From: Lophium mytilinum
Lineage: Eukaryota; Ascomycota; Dothideomycetes; Mytilinidiales; Mytilinidiaceae
Direction of reading: 5' to 3'
Assembly: GCA_010093605.1 (NCBI GenBank)
Contig: MU004181.1
Span: forward strand, 434,001 to 498,000
Length of the DNA stretch: 64,000 nucleotides
In this document: one piece after another, positions 32,901 to 43,648 of the stretch
Layout of the letters: the number at the start of each line of letters is the position of its first letter
Numbering within the stretch: the first letter of the stretch is position 1
Notes under the pieces: model-generated
Databases searched by the model: none
What the model saw: the letters and a program-made list of their open reading frames with translations, nothing else
Told to the model about the DNA's origin: nothing
Translations under genes and position numbers: made by a program

Positions 32901-35900
32901 GGCCTCGTGGGTATGGTACATATTGAAAAGGACGAGGGGTGCTGGTCGATGAGACTCGTCGTTGTCGAAGAAACAAATGGATGGACCCATGCCACAGAAT
33001 CACAAACCATGTTCTTGGAGTAAAGTCAGGATGAACCTAGTCTCCATCGCCTTCTGAAATCCTCAGTTGTGTTCTCGGTATAGGTCTGTGGATGTTCTTG
33101 CTAATCAAGTGGAACATGCTCCCAGGCCTTGTTTTCTATCGATCGATCTGATCCGGGCTCTGAGTGATGTTCTTTCTTGACTAGTCAGCAAGACTGGAAT
33201 TGGTACGTACAACGATGGGCCGGAAAAGATACCAGCTCCGCTGGGACTTTCCATGGCGCGAGATGCGCAGGGTCTGGGCCATTATGCTTTCCACTTCCGG
33301 TCGAAGCTGCTATTCTTCCAGACGCCTAGTTCTTGTCTCTTTAGACTGAACGGTGTTTCACCGGATCCGTCACCTGTAGTTATCTCATCTTGATGGCGAC
33401 GATACTCGCATATCATGATGACGCCGAATGGGAGATCGAAGCGGAGTTCCGTAAACTCGCTGCTCGCTAGCAGATGGAAACAAGATTTGTACCCGAAGAT
33501 GATTTTTAGGTTGATTGTCTCGTCTGAAACCTCCATGGAGGCTACCATGGTCTTGCTGCGCCCTTGTGAGGTTGGTTTGTATTTTCCAAGTATGGAGCAG
33601 GGGCTCTTGCCGTGGTTGGGGGTTTCATTCTTTTGACCGCTGCCTAGGAGACAAAGTTCGATCTCGTTCAAGGCATCCTTCCCACCACAGCTCGGGCTGG
33701 CGAAGGTCACGTCTGCTCGAAGGCTTATCTTGGTCGGGACATCGGGTGGGCGTGTAGAGGGGATGGGGTGAGAGGCCTGGCTTTCGAACAAGTCAGTCAA
33801 TGGGTTCACCAAAAACTGATGGCAATACCTGAAATCTTTCGCGAACAATACTCGATCACGACGGCTCCCAGGTCCCAGGAGACATACCTTCAAACGGCAG
33901 TATCGTCGTCACTCGAACATGAAGAAGAGGTAAGGGACCAGCTTCAGGCATGTTCATGCCAGCTCTCTGACAGTATTTTAGGCCTTTTTTGTTCTTTTAG
34001 ATATGTGCCAGTCCAACAGGTTGCTGCACTCCTGCAGACTATGTCTTGACGTGCGGATAGATAGCCCACGCTGTGGGGAACGATGGACGAGTCCTGGTGT
34101 CAAAGAATCTGCCGGTCGATGTGGAGGGGTGAGAGGGTTTGAGTAGGGACAACAACTGTGCGAACGAGGTGTATGAGGTCTAGGAGAAGTCTTGCTAGTC
34201 AGCCACGGTTCTGTTGCACGCTGGAACGAAACCTGGATTTCCGGACAGCCCTGGGTTGCGGCTTGCCCTGTGCCGGGGAGGACCGGCAAGATGATGAGCT
34301 AGAGAGCATTCCATACCTAGTTGGCCATCCGCGCTTGGGGTGTGTCAAAATGTAGCGCGATACAATATAAGAGGGATGAGGATTGTCGTGGCTATCTTCT
34401 GGAGTCGGTGGTGTGTCGTTCCCTTCAGAGAATCGATGTGGTTATCTCCGCGGAGGCCAGGTCGAAGGGCGGTAGGAGTATGGAGACGGCGAGTGACTGC
34501 AGCAGGTGAGAGTCAGTGATGATCGTGTAAGCTTTGCGCGACGGGTTGGGGCTTCGAGGGGGGAATGTGGTTTGCGTCGCCGCCATCGTAGCTTGCCTCC
34601 CCAGAAGCTTGCCACATACTCCTGAGCGCAGCGATGATTGTCGCGATATCCGAAAGACTGCACGGTATCTTGAGCGTATCATTGTCGGGGAGTGGGATCG
34701 TGAGTGAAGGAGAGGAGCGGACGCGGGGGAGTGCGGTCCGCGAGAGGCGGTTGGGGACAGGCGGCCGGGAGGCTTGGGAACGTTCGTTTGATTAGGTATA
34801 GGCACCACAGGAAGATAATGCGATACGCATGAGCTCGCGACGAGGTTTTGAGGATGCGAAAGGAGGTTCTTTGCGCGGGACAGCTTGGAGATTGAAACGG
34901 AGGGTTCATGAGGCGGATGGGCGGCGGGGGACGGCCACGACGAGAGGAATTGGGAAGGCGCAGAATGGCGGCGCTGCGAAAGAAAGATGCGCATCACTGT
35001 CTGCCTAGATATTGTGCGGAAAGAGATGGGCGATGCGGGACGACGTGGATGTGAACGAGGCAGAGGTTTGCGAAGGGGAGAAACGCGAAAGGGCGATTAT
35101 GACGGGCGGCATAAGGAGAGCGTAGAACGGCAGCATCACGACGCCGAAAACGGACAAAGAAGAGATGTAGACATATGCACTATGATGGCCGCTCTTCCGT
35201 CTTGATATGCCCGCCTCACGTTTCGGAGTCTTATGCGTGCGCGTCGTCCTAGGGGCTGGAGACAGAGGGCCTGAAGTGGTATCAACGCGCGCACCGCCGA
35301 TATCACAATCTTCCAGAGGCCTAGATTGGGCCCACAGGGTACAATACATGTCTTCTTAGTTCTATACGGAGTTCTGTCGCCATGGTGTTGAACAGCGCGA
35401 CGCGAAGTTACTCCATGGCGAGGCGGCGGGCTGTCCCGACTGGATTGCCAATGCGAGCAGCAACAACACGTCACTATATGTTGCGCTAGAGATACCACGG
35501 AAGGCGAAAAGAAGACATCGCCATAAGGAAAAATTCTAACCATCGTGACTTTTACACCGGCTCAGTTCGGTACGACCCTTGCCGCCATTGAACTTCACAG
35601 CGGGTCTCTGGGACGCAACCGTGGCCGCCTATCACCACAACGACGTGACTTCCGCCCTCTCATGCTCGCTCTAGATAGCTCCGATGAGAGAGAGAGAGAG
35701 CGACTCTTCTGATCTCGGTAAAAGCGGCGTCCCAGCTGCCATACCAAGCAAAATTTGCATTCGCCACACCACGGGCAGAGTCGCGCTTTCAGTGTCGCGA
35801 TAGAAAAGGTGCATCATCACAACCCGATAGCTGGTCACGACGAACCCCAAGATCACAAACGTGATTGCTTCTTCTTCGAGTACCCAGACAAGCTGAATAG

Positions 35901-36700
35901 TTCAATGAAAAAGGTGGTGAACAAAGATGTTCGCGTCGGCCCGAGGCAGTGCAATACGAGCGACACTGTGTCCCTTGACATAGGCAAGCCCAGCGGCCAA
36001 GGGACGGTTTCCAAAGACTGGGACAAAAGCTGGACTTCCGAAGAAGCCTGCCAAGCCCGTAGGCAAGGCAAACGGAGGCCAAAGGACCAACCGCGAAGAA
36101 GCGAAGGCAACGGCACGGCAGAAGGAACTAAGACACGTCAGCGATGAGGAAAGAAGGAAGGAGGGTGGGGGGCCGGCCTTATATAGCTGGCCGCAAGCGA
36201 ATTTTCGGCCCGGATCAACACGTCGGGTGGCCGCTTGGCAACAGCGGCAGGCCGTTCTGTCTCTCTGGTAGTAGAGCGCTGCCGTAGTAGCCGGCTGCGT
36301 TAGATTGCCGAAGGGACGGTGTGGCAGTTTTGGGCAGCCGTAGGGCGGCCTGCTTGACCGCGAGAGAATTGGATCTCCGGGCATATACGCACAATCACAG
36401 ATTTGGACACAAGGAGAGCTCACTTGGAGCAGTCTGATAACTCCATAAGCTACTTCGAGCACTAATAGAGGGAAGCGAATCGGAGGCAGCATTCGTCGAA
36501 TGTCCATACATCGGAACGCAGTGAGAAAAGCAGCTGTTAAAATAAGAAAGCAGGAAACCGTGGTTCGCAAGTCAGTCCTACCACGGCTGAGTTCTCGAGG
36601 GGGCGCAGTAGCTTGATCCATGCGCCTTGGTGTTTACATCTGATTGGGGTAGGGGCAAGCGGGCACGCGCCCCCCCATCTGTCTCTTCCTCGCCTTCTTC
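29991..36700. other. Long stretch without a recognisable gene
   Basis: The longest open frames (minus 33,282-33,890, 203 codons; minus 34,425-34,994, 190 codons; minus 31,190-31,720) lack known domains. The 34.4-kb frame is Ser/Pro/Arg-rich and looks like chance. The 33.3-kb frame contains a better-balanced part, SDETINLKIIFGYKSCFHLL then ASSEFTELRFDLPFGV, which may be a decayed exon. A (GA)n run lies at about 35,690. Confidence 0.35.
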
Positions 36701-37071
36701 CTTTCTCTCTTATTCACCAATCTCTTTCATCCTCACTCCTCTACATCTTCCACTTTAACGGCGCTGGAACTGTTCTATCTCACTCACAGTAGCACCCTGC
36801 CTTGCCTCTTCGGTCTTGTGACGGTATTACTTCTTTCTACCTTCCTTTGCTACTTGTCCGTCGTTCAGCGACCGGATAACCTGCAGCAGCCCGGAGCTGT
36901 AGGTAAGTTTCTGCCTCTCTACAAGAGACACACGACTGATAGTAAGGCCGATAGTTGCACTACCTCCTCTCTCGCTACTCTTTCGCCCAGCTTTCGTCTT
37001 CTACTCTGCCCAGCAACACGCAACCCAGGCTGTTTCTCGCAGCCCAGACCCGACCGGGCATCAGCAGCCAT

Positions 37072-37215
37072 CATGGCATTGGCATTGACCTTCATCACCT
37101 TCGCACTCCCTGCCTCACTCGACTCACCACTCGACTCACCACTCGACTCACCACTCAACTCACCACTCAACTTACACCGTCATTGGAAGAAGACAAGCAG
37201 TCCAAGCGTTGTCCT
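37072..37215 (+). pseudogene. Cytochrome P450 N-terminal anchor relic with 12-bp minisatellite
   Basis: An ATG in excellent context (GCCATCATGG) opens MALALTFITFALPA, a hydrophobic signal-anchor. This is followed by an expanded repeat of 12 bp (CTCGACTCACCA, five copies at about 37,119-37,170) and then HRHWKKTSSPS. The end of this block matches the P450 relic at 38,757-38,880, which reads YRR, then KTSNPWGFPGPG in shifted frame. A CT-rich leader with an intron-like GTAAGT lies upstream (36,700-36,905). The gene body is missing. Confidence 0.4.
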
Positions 37216-37399
37216 GCCTTGCCGTTCTGGGTGACTAGTTATAAGTCCAATTCAAATTCAATGAACAAGACGGACAAGATAGAGACTGACTGTATTCACT
37301 CTAGCTATAGCCTCAACGTTTTCACTTCTACCTCCTTACCTTAAGTTCCTCCGTACCCTTGCGGCTCACTGTGCGAGCGACAATATCCCTTTTATTCCG

Positions 37400-37625
37400 T
37401 ATCGAAAGCCAACCGGTGAACGAAAGGTCGAACTATAATCGGCAAGCCCACCCCGTCGACCATAGCACCTAGAGACACATCCATTGCTCCGGGCCCGAGT
37501 CCAACAATGTCCGATGCTGTCAGGACTACGTACCTTTTGTCAAGATTGATAAGCTAGCCGGAGAACGAAAGGTTGAGCTTCAATCGAAAGCTCCCCCCTC
37601 ATCGACCACAGCACCTAGATACCAT
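37400..37625 (+). repeat. Two copies of a roughly 145-bp unit carrying the mosaic-junction motif
   Basis: AAGCCAACCGGTGAACGAAA (37,408) and AAGCTAGCCGGAGAACGAAA (about 37,552) begin similar blocks. Both continue to a copy of the motif CGACCAYAGCACCTAGA (37,457 and 37,600). The same motif recurs at 38,985 and 39,190 beside junctions of P450 and polyketide synthase pieces. Confidence 0.5.
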
Positions 37626-37649
37626 TGTTTTTGGAAGACCTCTCTTCCA

Positions 37650-37975
37650 CCGACTCGAAGAGCAACCACGGATATGCTATCATATCTGCCGCTCATGGGT
37701 AGGAACGGTAGGTGGTTCCCCAGGTCGAAGTCTCGAAACCTGTGCTAATGTCAGCTGCAGAAGCCTGGGTTCGCCAGCGCAAATGGGCCCACTCGTTCTT
37801 GATGCAGGCTGCTGCCACCCAATACAAGGGAATCATGGACTTCGAATACAAGCACCTGCTTTTCATCCTCCTTAGCGACCCCGACAATTTCAGCTTCCAC
37901 ATCGAGAACGCGAATTCGAAGGTTATGTGCACGACGCTGATGTCGCACGAATCATCGACCCGAAGACACGAGAAT
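37650..37975 (+). pseudogene. Cytochrome P450 fragment, C-helix region
   Basis: One + frame reads DSKSNHGY, two TAG stops, then AEAWVRQRKWAHSFLMQAAA, TQYKGIMDFEYKHLLFILLS and DPDNFSFHIENANSKVMC. The WxxxR motif of the P450 C-helix (W-V-R-Q-R) followed by KWAH is typical of fungal P450s, and the downstream helical region agrees. P450s are haem mono-oxygenases anchored in the ER. This piece is out of order relative to the N-terminal relic at 38.76 kb and carries in-frame stops, so it is not functional. Confidence 0.55.
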
Positions 37976-38756
37976 TCCTCAGGGAGTACCGCCCATACAG
38001 CCTGGTCCACTCGGCCTCTTCAGGAAAATGCCACACCGCCACCAGCACCCTCGAGCTGGTCGAACACGCTCGCCTACGATGATCCCAGTCCCAGCTCTGA
38101 GATGCGGTTTAGTGCATGGCGCTTACGTCGCCAGATGTCGCCGAATGGCCCAGTTTCTTGAGACCGCTCTGGCGCTTGCCTCTCCTCCTCAATCCGTGGA
38201 AGCGAAGCGAAGTTCTCTGTCGGGTGGGAGGAGATGGCTGCGACCGCGTGCGACGGGGCAAAATCTAGGTGAGATGCGTGGGGTCTGGTCAGATACGGTC
38301 TGTAGCTTTTGTCTTCTGTATTTTCAAATCAAAACCCTTTCCCCCTTCTAGCCCTCGGGCCCCTGCAGTGTCTCCGCCTGCCGCTTCAAACATCGTCAAT
38401 CCGAATTTGCTGCCGCCATTCTCAGAGCTCTGCTTCTTCATCACTCCTCCAACGTCCCATTGCCATTCCGCCGCCCGTCGTCGTTGTCGTCGTCATTCGC
38501 CTGCCGTCCGCCGCCAGCCGTCCGCGTCACAGATTCCCTCGCCGTTATAGGACACCGTCGCGGAACCAAGCCGAACTTTCGCGCCCAGTATACTGCTCTT
38601 CACCGTCAGACCCCTTCCGTCTCACCTCCAGGTCCCAGGAAATACCTCACTTTCAAAGAACCGACTCCTGCCGGGCGGGAGCCCGCATTCCACATCTTCA
38701 CCACGTCCTCTCTTCATCTGTAACTCACGACTCGTCTCAAAACCCCGCCCAGCATA

Positions 38757-38985
38757 ATGTCCTTCAGCATCGTCGTAGTAGCCCTGGTTCTCTATACCTT
38801 AGCACTCGTGACTACCGTCGAAGCATACCGTCGTTAGAACAAGACAAGTAATCCATGGGGATTCCCGGGCCCGGGTATGGTGCTACACCGGCCGAATTCA
38901 CAACCTGCCACCCGAGTGTTTTTGGCTCAAGCTCAAAAAACGGTCTGACAAGCATGGAGGCATCTACAAGACGCAAGACTCGCAC
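38757..38985 (+). pseudogene. Cytochrome P450 fragment, N-terminal anchor and proline-rich hinge
   Basis: An ATG opens MSFSIVVVALVLYTLALVTT followed by VEAYRR and a TAG, a typical ER signal-anchor. In the next frames come NPWGFPGPG, a P450 proline hinge, and HNLPPECFWLKLKKRSDKHG then GIYKTQ, the usual A-helix and first beta strand. Two frame changes and the stop break it. It ends at the motif CGACCATAGCACCTAGA and is followed at once by the polyketide synthase thioesterase piece. Confidence 0.6.
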
Positions 38986-39009
38986 ATCGACCATAGCACC
39001 TAGAAACAA

Positions 39010-39518
39010 ATTCCTCCGATTGACCAGATCGGTCTCCTCGGTACTGGCAAGCCGGCGGAACTCCGAGCTGGCTTCTTCCTCACTTCACGGCTTCCATCAA
39101 TGCCCTAAAGGAGTATGAGCCAGAACCGATGCTCAACTCAAGGGCACCCAAAGTCTTCGCCATCTGGTGCACTGATGGTGTATTCCCCCATCGACCATAG
39201 CACCTAGATACACATCCACCGTCTGGTGCACCGACATCTGGTGCACCGACGGTGTATGCCCGAACGAAGACGATCCTCGCCCCCCACCAGCTGAGGAGGA
39301 AGACCCTGCTCCCATGAAGTGGCTTCTAAACAACCGCACCGACTTCTCGGACAATGGCTGGGCACAGCTACTACCAAAGGAGAACTTCGAGTTTGCCGTC
39401 TTGGACGGCAACCACTTCACGATGATGAAGGATGCTCACGTAAGTCACACTCTCCAGTCTGCAAGAACGGACTGGAACTGACAACTATTAGGGCGTTACC
39501 CTTGGCAAATTGATCGAG
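39010..39518 (+). pseudogene. Polyketide synthase thioesterase-domain fragment
   Basis: Read across small frame breaks: QIGLLGTGKP, HFTASINALKEYEPEPMLNS, RAPKVFAIWCTDGV, then (after an internal duplication of the IWCTDGV segment and an inserted junction motif) DDPRPPPAEEEDPAPMKWLL, NNRTDFSDNGWAQLLPKENF and EFAVLDGNHFTMMKDAHV. A 52-bp intron (39,440-39,491, GTAAGT to TTAG) leads to GVTLGKLIEQ. The order and motifs, including the GNHFTMM catalytic-His region, match the C-terminal thioesterase of non-reducing fungal polyketide synthases. No ketosynthase is adjacent. Confidence 0.6.
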
Positions 39519-39960
39519 CAGCCCTTCGCGCCTGTATCAAGGAGACCATGCGATGAAGGTCGCCTGTGCCAGCCGGTAAGTAACTTTGTACCAGCACGGA
39601 GTGCACACTAACCTTAGATAGGTGTTGCGCACGAGCTAGAGGCTGACGACTACTACCATGGCGGCTTCATCCCGAAGGGAACGATGGCTCCCTTGACTGG
39701 TGAGTCCTACCAACGGACCCTCCATATCCTTCCTAACGTAGAGCTAGGGCTATGATGCGCAACGGGGCCAAGTACCCAAATGCTGAGAACTACCACCCAG
39801 GGCGGTTTTTGAGCTGGAGGTTTGGATGAAACTTCGTCGTCATCTCGGATGAGTCCATCGCAGAAGAGCTCTTCGTCAAGCGCTCGGGGCGGACTCGGAC
39901 AGACCTGTCGTGCCATCTCTCATCGACTCGAAGAGCAACCACGGAAGGCTGTCGCATGGC
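39519..39960 (+). pseudogene. Cytochrome P450 fragments: K-helix region, then N-terminal region
   Basis: Directly after the thioesterase piece the + strand reads LRACIKETMR, with the K-helix ExxR (E-T-M-R). A TGA and SPVPAG follow, then a 47-bp intron (GTAAGT to ATAG) and GVAHELEADDYYHGGFIPKG TMA in two parts, and after another intron MMRNGAKYPNAENYHPGRFL. The haem-cysteine loop expected next is missing. Instead the sequence jumps to FVVISDESIAEELFVKRS and, one frame over, RPVVPSLIDSKSNHG, which belong near the N terminus. The SKSNHG segment is also the start of the fragment at 37.65 kb. Confidence 0.55.
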
Positions 39961-41510
39961 CGGATCGCATAGAAATTTTGAATGGTGTTTTCGAATCTCG
40001 TTCTTGATACCAATGCTTGATTCCCTTCCGCATCGTGATTCTGCCGTTGTGGCGGCCAGAGCCATAGCATACATCCGAGGCCGTGTTGCGTCATCGCCCT
40101 TGTGTCACTGCGAACTGGCCAGAAATGCAATTCCTAATCGTTACGATGCAGCAAAGAAGCTTAATGTTACGTTCGTGTGCATCAGCTTTTTACAGTCTGC
40201 TACGTCTACTTGGAGTGCCCCAGTACGGCTCCAATGTGACACGTGAGGAGTCGTTTCTGCAGGCTCACAATTCAAACACAGCGGATCTCTCGTCGATTGG
40301 AGGAGTGATAGTTACAATCAAAGGGTCTATACCGGCAGCTCCAGCGCTTCGAACGCGTACTCAAACTGTCGGAGGCGGATTGGGGGACCGACACGTGACG
40401 CATCCGACGGCAAAGGCCGCAGCCCTCGGCGTCCTCACATACCCAACTTCACTACCTCTTCCAACATCACACCCTCCTCGAGAATCACACCCTCCTCATG
40501 GCTATCCATACTCTTCTGTCCCGCCGCCTCGCTAGCGAACACGAACAGCCTCAGGCCGTCGCCTCGGACAGCGCCGCCTGCAACGCCAACATGACAGCCT
40601 TTCTCCCGGCCTAGTCTGACCCCGGCCATGCTCAAGCACCACTCATCACAGCGCCAGAGGAGGATCCGCTTGACATCTTGGGGTCTCTAGCCATTGTCTC
40701 GCCTTTCCACGCGCTCCTGCCGTTGCCGCTCGACGTGCTGCCCGGCCAGCGAAACATTGCTCTGATCTGGGAGCACCTCTCCTCCGGCTAGCACCCTGAC
40801 TCTATCACCCGGCAAGGTAGGCTGAGCCTCTTCACTTCCAGCACATGTAGCCTTCACCTTGACTGACGATGTCTTTCACTCAGGTCAGACCCGCTCAGCA
40901 TCTCGATTCGAGCGACAGAAAATGGAGCAGGGCCTTATACTACAGGAACCGCGTGGACCTCACGGACCCATCATCCACATGCATCCTGCCCTTCGTACCC
41001 CGCCGCGTTCCACTTTCTACCAAGAGACTCTATATCCACAACCTGCGATGTGAGGATATATGGAAGAATCGCGAATGTGCTGGAAGCTTGCCCGATGGAA
41101 GGCACCATGGCCGAAAGGCAAGCGCTATTGAGCTGGAGGGCGAAAAAGAAGTAAGGAGATTCTCATGAATAAGTGAGGAAGACAGCCTATAACTGATGAA
41201 CAAATCTCGACATTGTAGGCCGACACATCCTATACGCCTCCGCTTTGCTCCCAACGGCCTCTTTCTCACCCTTAGTTCACGCCGGCGAGAAGACCTTCCT
41301 CAGCTCCGAAGCACGCGCGACGTCCGATTGTCGGCATCTCCAGAGCTAGCTTTCGCTGGAGGCCGCGAACTAGAGTTTCGGTTCCGTGAGGGTTTTCACG
41401 CTCGTCAGCTACGTCTTCCTCGTCCTGATGTTCCCGCCATCATGGGCCAGCTCCCGTCACCGCAGGGAAATCCGCATGCTTCGCAAGCGCCCCAGGGCAT
41501 AACCTTAATA
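39961..41510. other. No intact gene; short coding-like pieces
   Basis: Several + frames (40,083-40,532; 40,869-41,165) have an ordinary composition but no domain. PLDILGSLAIVSPFHALLPL, then PLDVLPGQRN near 40,660-40,760 looks protein-like. These may be upstream exons of the frameshifted gene at 41.5-42.1 kb. Confidence 0.3.
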
Positions 41511-42114
41511 CCTACCCAAGTGCCGACCTTCCACCTCTCTTCCTCTGCCGGGACTGCGAATCGTATTTCCGGATTGGTGAGCTTTGCGCCCATGCGAAGC
41601 AGCTGATAGCACAGCTGGAGGCCGCCGCCAAAACGAAATCCGCCATCCAGAAAACCCTCCTTGGCCTACCAATTGCCCAGAACGGCCGGATTTCAGCTCA
41701 TTTTCCTGATGTCTCTGCCCAGGACGCCAAACTGGAGGGCTGTCTGAAGAGAATTGGAGAGTTGGAGAAGAAGGACGAGGCCGCCGAGAAGGGTCATGAG
41801 GGTCACCGAACTGCTAGGGATTTCATCTCGTTTGAAGTGAACAGTTTCTGGATGCTGAGGAGGTGACTCTTTCCCGCACCATTCCGATCGAGCCTGTGGC
41901 GGTTGATTTTGGCGAGGGTAGGAAGGAGGCTGAGGAGCCCCTGAAGGAGGTGAAGAAGAAGGAAAAATCGACTCCTGAGCAGGCTGATTTGCAGCCTTCC
42001 CGCGTCAGCATTCCGTCGCACCTTCGATATCAGGGCGAGAAGAAGACTGTTTTGGACCCTCAGGGCAGTCGCGCGAATGTCTTGGGGGATAGCAGAAGCG
42101 CATCGTGGTGTTGA
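41511..42114 (+). pseudogene. Frameshifted coiled-coil gene, unknown family
   Basis: One + frame reads SADLPPLFLCRDCESYFRIG, then ELCAHAKQLIAQLEAAAKTK and AIQKTLLGLPIAQ. Further on comes LEGCLKRIGELEKKDEAAEK and it stops at 41,863-41,865. One nucleotide over, from about 41,836, it continues SEQFLDAEEVTLSRTIPIEP, then a Lys/Glu-rich tail (KEAEEPLKEVKKKEKST) to 42,114. The two parts join naturally if one base is disregarded near 41,836, which suggests a single-base frameshift. The first part has a CxxC pair and a coiled coil. No family recognised. Confidence 0.4.
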
Positions 42115-42273
42115 AGGCGGGAATGAGAACAAGGGTTGAGTACACTAATGCAGATTTTGAAAGGTCGTTGGGCCACCTCAGATGATGTCAGATAGCTATA
42201 GCAAGGCTCGATTTGGCAGAACCTAGATTTGAAGCGTGGAGATCATGACATTGAGCGAGGAGTTTTTTGACAA

Positions 42274-42305
42274 GACGAGACCCCTCCAACGGTGTTATAG
42301 GCTGG
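42274..42305 (-). repeat. Tail-element core 3' of the 42.4-43.3 kb gene
   Basis: On the minus strand the block reads CCTATAACACCGTTGGAGGG then GTCTCGTC. It lies about 135 bp beyond the stop of the minus-strand gene and in its sense orientation. Confidence 0.5.
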
Positions 42306-42437
42306 TCAGAACATAGTATTTGCTGCACGTCGAATCTATTCCATTATCTATCGCACCCTCCAAGAATCTTCTACGTCCGAGCCAAGTCACAGCTCCCAGG
42401 ATGACACCTGATATCTCACCCCTCCAATAGCATCTAT

Positions 42438-43328
42438 CTATCTATCCTCCTGCTCCTCCGCCCAAGATCGGCCCTCCTCCACAACCCCCATCCTCTTCTC
42501 ATGCGTCATCTGTTCCACCCGCGGACGCCCTCTCAAGGTGTGCTGAATCTCTCTGACCCTCTTCTGAACAACAGCCTCCATCTCCGCCTCCTCAACCACC
42601 TCCAAGATCCTCTTCACGTCGCAAAACCCACTCTCTTCGTGCTCAACACACCGCAGCAACTCCACCCCACCATACTCAACCCTCAGCAAAGTCTCCCTCT
42701 TTGCAGACCGCGACTTCGCCAACAACACCGCCGCCAGATCCACCACCCTCAGAACCTGCTCTTTGACGCCAAAGTTTTCCAGAGGCGTATGTCCCACCAT
42801 GTACTGCCACTCGTTCTGCCACTCCAGCAGGCCTTGCGCCGCAATGGTCACGCTCTCGAGCCCCTTAAGCGCCGCCAACGCCCCGAGCCCTGGAAGCCCG
42901 TTGATCTCGTCGAAGTCCCTCAGGACCAGGTGGCGTAGGTGTTGGAAAGCGAAGCCGATATGCACCGGCGAGATCTGCCGCGCGGTGAAGAGGTTGAGAT
43001 CGAGCGTGTCGAAGGCGAAGATGTTTTGGTGGTAGAGCTCCGCGCGGTGGTCGCGCAGTTCTGGTGGGTCGATGGCGGCGCGGAGCTTGTCGCGGAGGAC
43101 GATCATCAGCGGCAAATCGTCGACGGTGCCGGGCAGGTTTGCGGTGCCGGCGGGGGAGTTCGGTGGGGGAGGGAGGAGGTTGGTGAGGACGAGTTGGCCG
43201 TTGGCGATGGAGTGGACATGGAGCGGGTGCGCGAAGGTTACGGCGAAGGCGGTGACGTGGATGCGGATGTCCGCGGGGAGGTTGAAGAGGGGGAATTTGG
43301 TTGGTGGGATGGTGCTGATTTGAGACAT
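42438..43328 (-). CDS. F-box-like family protein, 296 aa, single exon
   Basis: An uninterrupted 296-codon frame. Near the N terminus FPLFNLPADIRIHVTAFAV matches the F-box-like helix (LPxxLR..I) seen in the other family members here. RAELYHQNIFAFDTLDLNLF (about residues 95-114) gives the E-x-[FY]-Y-x-x-N-x-F-x-F signature. IGFAFQHLRHLVLRDF follows as the usual strand after it. The C-terminal 70 residues are charged and helical (EVVEEAEMEAVVQKRVREIQ). F-box proteins usually link substrates to SCF ubiquitin ligases; whether this diverged type does so is unknown. It is divergent from the 43.65-kb gene, with 320 bp between the two ATGs. The annotated ATG has context GACATGTC on its sense side. No intron is needed. 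Confidence 0.75.
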   Translation of the reverse strand: MSQISTIPPTKFPLFNLPADIRIHVTAFAVTFAHPLHVHSIANGQLVLTNLLPPPPNSPAGTANLPGTVDDLPLMIVLRDKLRAAIDPPELRDHRAELYHQNIFAFDTLDLNLFTARQISPVHIGFAFQHLRHLVLRDFDEINGLPGLGALAALKGLESVTIAAQGLLEWQNEWQYMVGHTPLENFGVKEQVLRVVDLAAVLLAKSRSAKRETLLRVEYGGVELLRCVEHEESGFCDVKRILEVVEEAEMEAVVQKRVREIQHTLRGRPRVEQMTHEKRMGVVEEGRSWAEEQEDR

Positions 43329-43648
43329 GGTGGTTTGGTGATCGTGAACTGGGTTTGCTGTGGTGTTGTGGAGGAGATTGAGGTCCTGAAGAGTGTAGCA
43401 GTCTTAGCGCAGAGAGGTTCCGGATCTGCGTGTCCAAGAAATGACTCAACAGAATTTGGAGCGTAAGGAAAAAGTCCGCTTTGTGCTTAGGGGTGGCCGC
43501 TGGGGACGTTCCAGTCACTGACCGGGCAACCCGCCCCCGCGCGCTCTACAAGCTGCCGTACCCATATCTTGTTCCATATTCCGCACCATCACACCCATCA
43601 TCTGCAAACTGTATATTCTGCTTTCCATCACCTTCATTTCTTGCAACG

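Noticed and set aside
34425-34997. A 190-codon minus-strand frame
   Set aside because: Ser/Pro/Arg-rich, no domain, alternative frames are equally open, and there is no splice or homology support.
42501-43466. Long + strand open frames opposite the 42.4-43.3 kb gene
   Set aside because: They are antisense shadows of the F-box-like gene, with Leu/His/Arg/Pro-rich composition and no domains.
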